This document shows positions 30,066 to 32,892 of a DNA stretch of 32,892 bases, in pieces. Source of the DNA: UBA1081 sp964443825 (GTDB lineage: Bacteria; Bacillota; Clostridia; Oscillospirales; Acutalibacteraceae); contig CAYUEV010000013.1 in NCBI GenBank assembly GCA_964443825.1, forward strand, positions 1 to 32,892, in the 5' to 3' direction. The notes beneath the pieces were generated by a model. That model searched no databases and was not told the DNA's origin. It saw only the letters and a program-made list of their open reading frames with translations. The position numbers and the translations under genes were made by a program. How positions within the stretch are numbered: position 1 is the stretch's first letter; each line of letters begins with the position of its first letter.

Positions 30066-31751
30066 ATGAAAAATCCTGTTTTCACTTGTAAATACAGACA
30101 TGACGGAGAAGACCACATTTTAAATGGAGGCGAATCAAGGCTTTTAAAAGCCGAGACGATTTTTAACGACGACAGCGTAAAAGTAACCATAAATCCGCTC
30201 GAGCCTTTAGAGCTTCTCGAGGCTTACGTTGAGTTTGACTTCGATTTTAACGAGGACGACAGAATTTACTCAGGCGGTTATCAAAGCTGGTCGACTACCC
30301 GCGAGTACAAAAAAACCGACGTTCCCATTGATTACGGCGAATTAATCACCGCGTTAAAAGCCGAAAAATACGCTTCAATCTCCGGCGACGGATGGTTTTG
30401 CGAGCCCGTTCGCGAGAAGGGCGTTTTTAAAAGTCACTGTTACACATATGTAAAAAATAACGAGCAATTTAAATTTTTCGGTTCGTTATCCGAAAAGCAG
30501 GGATTTACCGTTTTTATTTGCGACACAAACAAAGGAAAAATCAAAATTTTTAAAGACGTTGAAGGCGTTACTGTAAACGAGCCTTATAATCTATTTGATA
30601 TAGCTGTTTTAAACGGTTCCGAAGACGACGTCTTCCAAAAATATTTTGACTTAATGGGAGTAAAGCCGCCCAAAATAGATCATCTCGCGGGTTACACTTC
30701 ATGGTACAATTATTTTCAAAATATAAACGAAGATATAATTCTCCGCGATTTAGACGCCATGGATCCGGTAAAAGACTATGTAAACGTCTTTCAAATAGAC
30801 GACGGATATGAGACTTACATCGGCGACTGGACGGATGAAAACCCATCCAAGTTCCCCGAGGGAATGAAGTATATAGCCGACAAAATCCACGAAAAAGGTT
30901 ATTTGGCGGGTATCTGGATCGCCCCGTTTAACGTTCAAATAAAATCAAGGACATACAAAGAACATCCCGACTGGGTTATTAAAGATAAAAAAGGTCGCCC
31001 TGTTTTGGGTTCTCTCAGCTGGGGCGGGGCTTATACTCTCGATATTTATAATGACGAGGCGAGAGATCACATTAAACATTTCTTCAACGTAATTTTAAAC
31101 GACTGGGGCTTCGATATGGTAAAGCTCGACTTCCTTTTCAGCCAGTGTCAGATTCCCCGCAACAACAAATCTCGCGGCGCTATCATGTGCGAAGCTATGG
31201 ATTTTTTAAGAGAATGTTGCGGCGATAAATTAATTTTAGGCTGCGGAGCGCCTTTAGGCGCGGCTTTTGGCAAAGTCGACGCGTGTAGAATTAGTAGCGA
31301 CGTAGGCTTAACTTTCCGTCCGAGAATATACAATAAGATGAATTTAAGCAACGAGATGGTGTCGACGAGAAACGCCATGATAAGCTCGATTTTCAGGCGT
31401 CAGCTTAACGGCAGAGCGTTTGTAAACGATCCGGACGTATTCTTCCTTCGCTACAGCAACCTTAAATTCAACATGGATCAAAAATTACTTTTAGCTTTTA
31501 TAAACCACCTTTGCGGCGACGTGTTATTTGTTTCGGACGATATGAACGAGTATAAGCCCGCGGATTTTGACGCGGTTAAAAAATTATACTCAAAATCTCA
31601 ATTTAAAGTAATAGACGCAAACTTCGTGGACGAAAACAGAGTAATAATAAAACTCTTAGACAGCGACGGCAAGTTTAAAATGCTCTGGTTCGGAGTTGAG
31701 AACGGTTTTAGCAATCAATCGCAAATAAGCGGTCTTTCGCCCAAAAGATGA
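30066..31751 (+). CDS. GH36 family alpha-galactosidase
   Basis: This enzyme probably removes alpha-1,6-galactose from raffinose-type or galactomannan oligosaccharides. The 561-residue protein has an N-terminal beta domain (to ~190) and a TIM barrel starting at GYTSWYNYF (209-217). Then come FQIDDGYETYIGDW, GIWIAPF, the nucleophile Asp355 in MVKLDFLF and the likely acid/base Asp412 in ISSDVGLTF. It is compact relative to the 700-residue members, with a short C-terminal sandwich. An in-frame TTG at 30060 is too close to the ribosome-binding site (GGAG at 30053); ATG 30066 is at the right distance. No signal peptide. Its stop overlaps the next gene in ATGA form. Other GH36/GH27-type specificities cannot be excluded. 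Confidence 0.88.
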   Translation: MKNPVFTCKYRHDGEDHILNGGESRLLKAETIFNDDSVKVTINPLEPLELLEAYVEFDFDFNEDDRIYSGGYQSWSTTREYKKTDVPIDYGELITALKAEKYASISGDGWFCEPVREKGVFKSHCYTYVKNNEQFKFFGSLSEKQGFTVFICDTNKGKIKIFKDVEGVTVNEPYNLFDIAVLNGSEDDVFQKYFDLMGVKPPKIDHLAGYTSWYNYFQNINEDIILRDLDAMDPVKDYVNVFQIDDGYETYIGDWTDENPSKFPEGMKYIADKIHEKGYLAGIWIAPFNVQIKSRTYKEHPDWVIKDKKGRPVLGSLSWGGAYTLDIYNDEARDHIKHFFNVILNDWGFDMVKLDFLFSQCQIPRNNKSRGAIMCEAMDFLRECCGDKLILGCGAPLGAAFGKVDACRISSDVGLTFRPRIYNKMNLSNEMVSTRNAMISSIFRRQLNGRAFVNDPDVFFLRYSNLKFNMDQKLLLAFINHLCGDVLFVSDDMNEYKPADFDAVKKLYSKSQFKVIDANFVDENRVIIKLLDSDGKFKMLWFGVENGFSNQSQISGLSPKR

Positions 31752-32800
31752 AAAATATCGCGATATTTCAAAAGGACCTCGGTATAGGCGGAATACAGAG
31801 GTCGCTTTTGAATTTGCTGACTTTTTTAGACCTTAGCGACTATAACGTCGATTTATTCCTTTTTGAAGAACCCAGGGTTTGTAAAAAATCCGACCTTAAA
31901 AACGTAAATCTTTATATATTAAAGCCTCTTTTTTACTTAAACAGGATCGTCGATTTCAACACGCTTAAAAAATTTATAAACTATAATCTTCCAAATAAAG
32001 AGTACGACGTCGCTATCGACTATAACAGCTACAGTAACGAATGCGCGTTGTGCGCTCTCACAGTTCCCGCTAAAAAAAGGATAATGTGGATTCACAACGA
32101 CGTAGAGATAGAATATAAAAATTCGTACAAATATAGAATACTCTGGTCGCGTTTTAAAAAGAAATTTACATATTACGACGAGTTTGTAGCCGTGTCAGAG
32201 GGAATTGTAGAGCCTTTTAAAAGATTTACTAACATAAACAATAAAAAAATTACCGTAATACCGAATGTTATTAACGTAAATTCCATAATAGAAAAAAGCC
32301 GCGAAAGCGTTGATTTTAAAGTCGATAAAGATAAAATAAATTTTATTTTCGCCGGGAGATTTACTCGTCAAAAAGGCGTCGACATGCTGCTGGATTATTT
32401 TTCCGAAGCTTTGCTAAGAAGGCGCGATATTCATCTTTATCTTTTAGGCGACGGTTCTGAAAAACAAAAAATAATAAATCAAATAAGGCGTAAAAAAATA
32501 GAAAAATATGTTACGATAGTCCCCGCTAAAAACAACCCTTACCCATATATCGCGCAAATGGACGCCTTAATATTGACGTCCCGCCACGAAGGACAGGGGA
32601 TGGTTCTTTTGGAAGCCAAAGCTTTAGGGCTTGACGTTATTTTCCCAAAACGCCTCGAAATTTACAACGAGGGTTTAGAAGGCTCCGACGATATTGTATC
32701 GTCTATTGTAAACGAAAAGAAGCATATTAAAAGTTACGACACTCTCGACGACTATAACTTAAAAATAAAAAACAGCTTACACAGGCTGCTTAACAATTAA
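31748..32800 (+). CDS. glycosyltransferase family 4
   Basis: The 350-residue protein has a GT-B fold with the first strand and glycine loop IAIFQKDLGIGGIQRSLLNLL (4-24). The C-terminal Rossmann half has INFIFAGRFTRQKGVDMLLDYF and the donor-binding EX7E-type motif SRHEGQGMVLLEAKALG. Such enzymes build surface or exopolysaccharides by transferring sugars from nucleotide donors. Donor and acceptor are not known. It overlaps the galactosidase gene by 4 bp, and a second glycosyltransferase begins 2 bp after its stop, so this may be the start of a polysaccharide locus that continues to the right. Confidence 0.9.
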   Translation: MKNIAIFQKDLGIGGIQRSLLNLLTFLDLSDYNVDLFLFEEPRVCKKSDLKNVNLYILKPLFYLNRIVDFNTLKKFINYNLPNKEYDVAIDYNSYSNECALCALTVPAKKRIMWIHNDVEIEYKNSYKYRILWSRFKKKFTYYDEFVAVSEGIVEPFKRFTNINNKKITVIPNVINVNSIIEKSRESVDFKVDKDKINFIFAGRFTRQKGVDMLLDYFSEALLRRRDIHLYLLGDGSEKQKIINQIRRKKIEKYVTIVPAKNNPYPYIAQMDALILTSRHEGQGMVLLEAKALGLDVIFPKRLEIYNEGLEGSDDIVSSIVNEKKHIKSYDTLDDYNLKIKNSLHRLLNN

Positions 32801-32801
32801 G

Positions 32802-32892
32802 ATGAAATTAAGCGTCATCATTCCGGCTTATAACTGTGAAAGTACGTTAAGGTCGGCGGTTTACTCAGTTTGCAGGCAAAATTACCCCGATA
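32802..32892 (+). CDS. glycosyltransferase family 2, N-terminal fragment (cut by window end)
   Basis: The 30 visible residues begin MKLSVIIPAYNCESTLRSAV and end QNYPD, the typical start of a GT-A family 2 transferase (VSVIIPxYN, then S-V-x-x-Q). The rest of the gene lies beyond the window. It begins 2 bp after the GT4 stop. Confidence 0.82.
   Translation, partial: MKLSVIIPAYNCESTLRSAVYSVCRQNYPD

Overview
This window looks like a chromosomal segment of a low-to-mid GC, Gram-positive anaerobe of the Clostridia (Bacillota), probably a gut or rumen Oscillospiraceae-like lineage. That placement is inferred from four things: the gene order nusB / TsaD-like gene / xseA / xseB / ispA / dxs / tlyA / nadK / argR / recN, a long divergent Prs-type protein, rubrerythrin, and a dockerin-bearing secreted protein next to several glycoside hydrolases. 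I see no phage, insertion sequence, CRISPR array, tRNA or rRNA, and no broken genes. The window ends inside a glycosyltransferase gene.

Layout. 1-3,140: a terminator for a gene left of the window, an inverted repeat, then a leftward pair, trmB and an unclassified glycoside-hydrolase-like gene. 3,223-4,700: rightward gdhA with its own promoter and terminator. 4,707-6,745: a leftward OmpR-type two-component system. 6,785-7,014: an unexplained leftward element of about 135 nt, enclosed by a closing stem and lying between two near-duplicate terminators. 7,033-10,920: a leftward XRE-type regulator, a GH38 alpha-mannosidase and a small NifU-domain protein. 11,046-11,169: a regularly spaced array of CTTTAC dyads. 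11,214-23,258: one long rightward housekeeping cluster (nusB to rubrerythrin), most genes overlapping or a few bases apart, closed by a strong terminator. 23,257-24,553: leftward Prs-family gene with promoter. 24,743-27,852: leftward thiamine-precursor uptake operon under a TPP riboswitch. 27,878-32,892: rightward AIM24-family gene, a dockerin-containing D,D-carboxypeptidase, a GH36 alpha-galactosidase, a GT4 and the start of a GT2.

How it works together. The central cluster joins transcription antitermination (NusB), DNA repair (XseAB, RecN), isoprenoid synthesis (Dxs, IspA), rRNA methylation (TlyA), NADP supply (NadK) and arginine control (ArgR). TyrRS and rubrerythrin are at its end. The thiamine operon is a complete uptake set: a small thiamine-binding-type protein, permease, lipoprotein and ATPase. 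Its leader shows a credible transcription-attenuation switch. Carbohydrate genes (GH38, GH36, the unclassified hydrolase) suggest intracellular processing of host- or plant-derived oligosaccharides, since none of the three has an obvious signal peptide.

The signals I consider most worth following are the four-unit, about 33-bp-period dyad array before nusB; the 135-nt element with twin terminators; and the dockerin/D,D-carboxypeptidase fusion with a Cys in the SxN motif.
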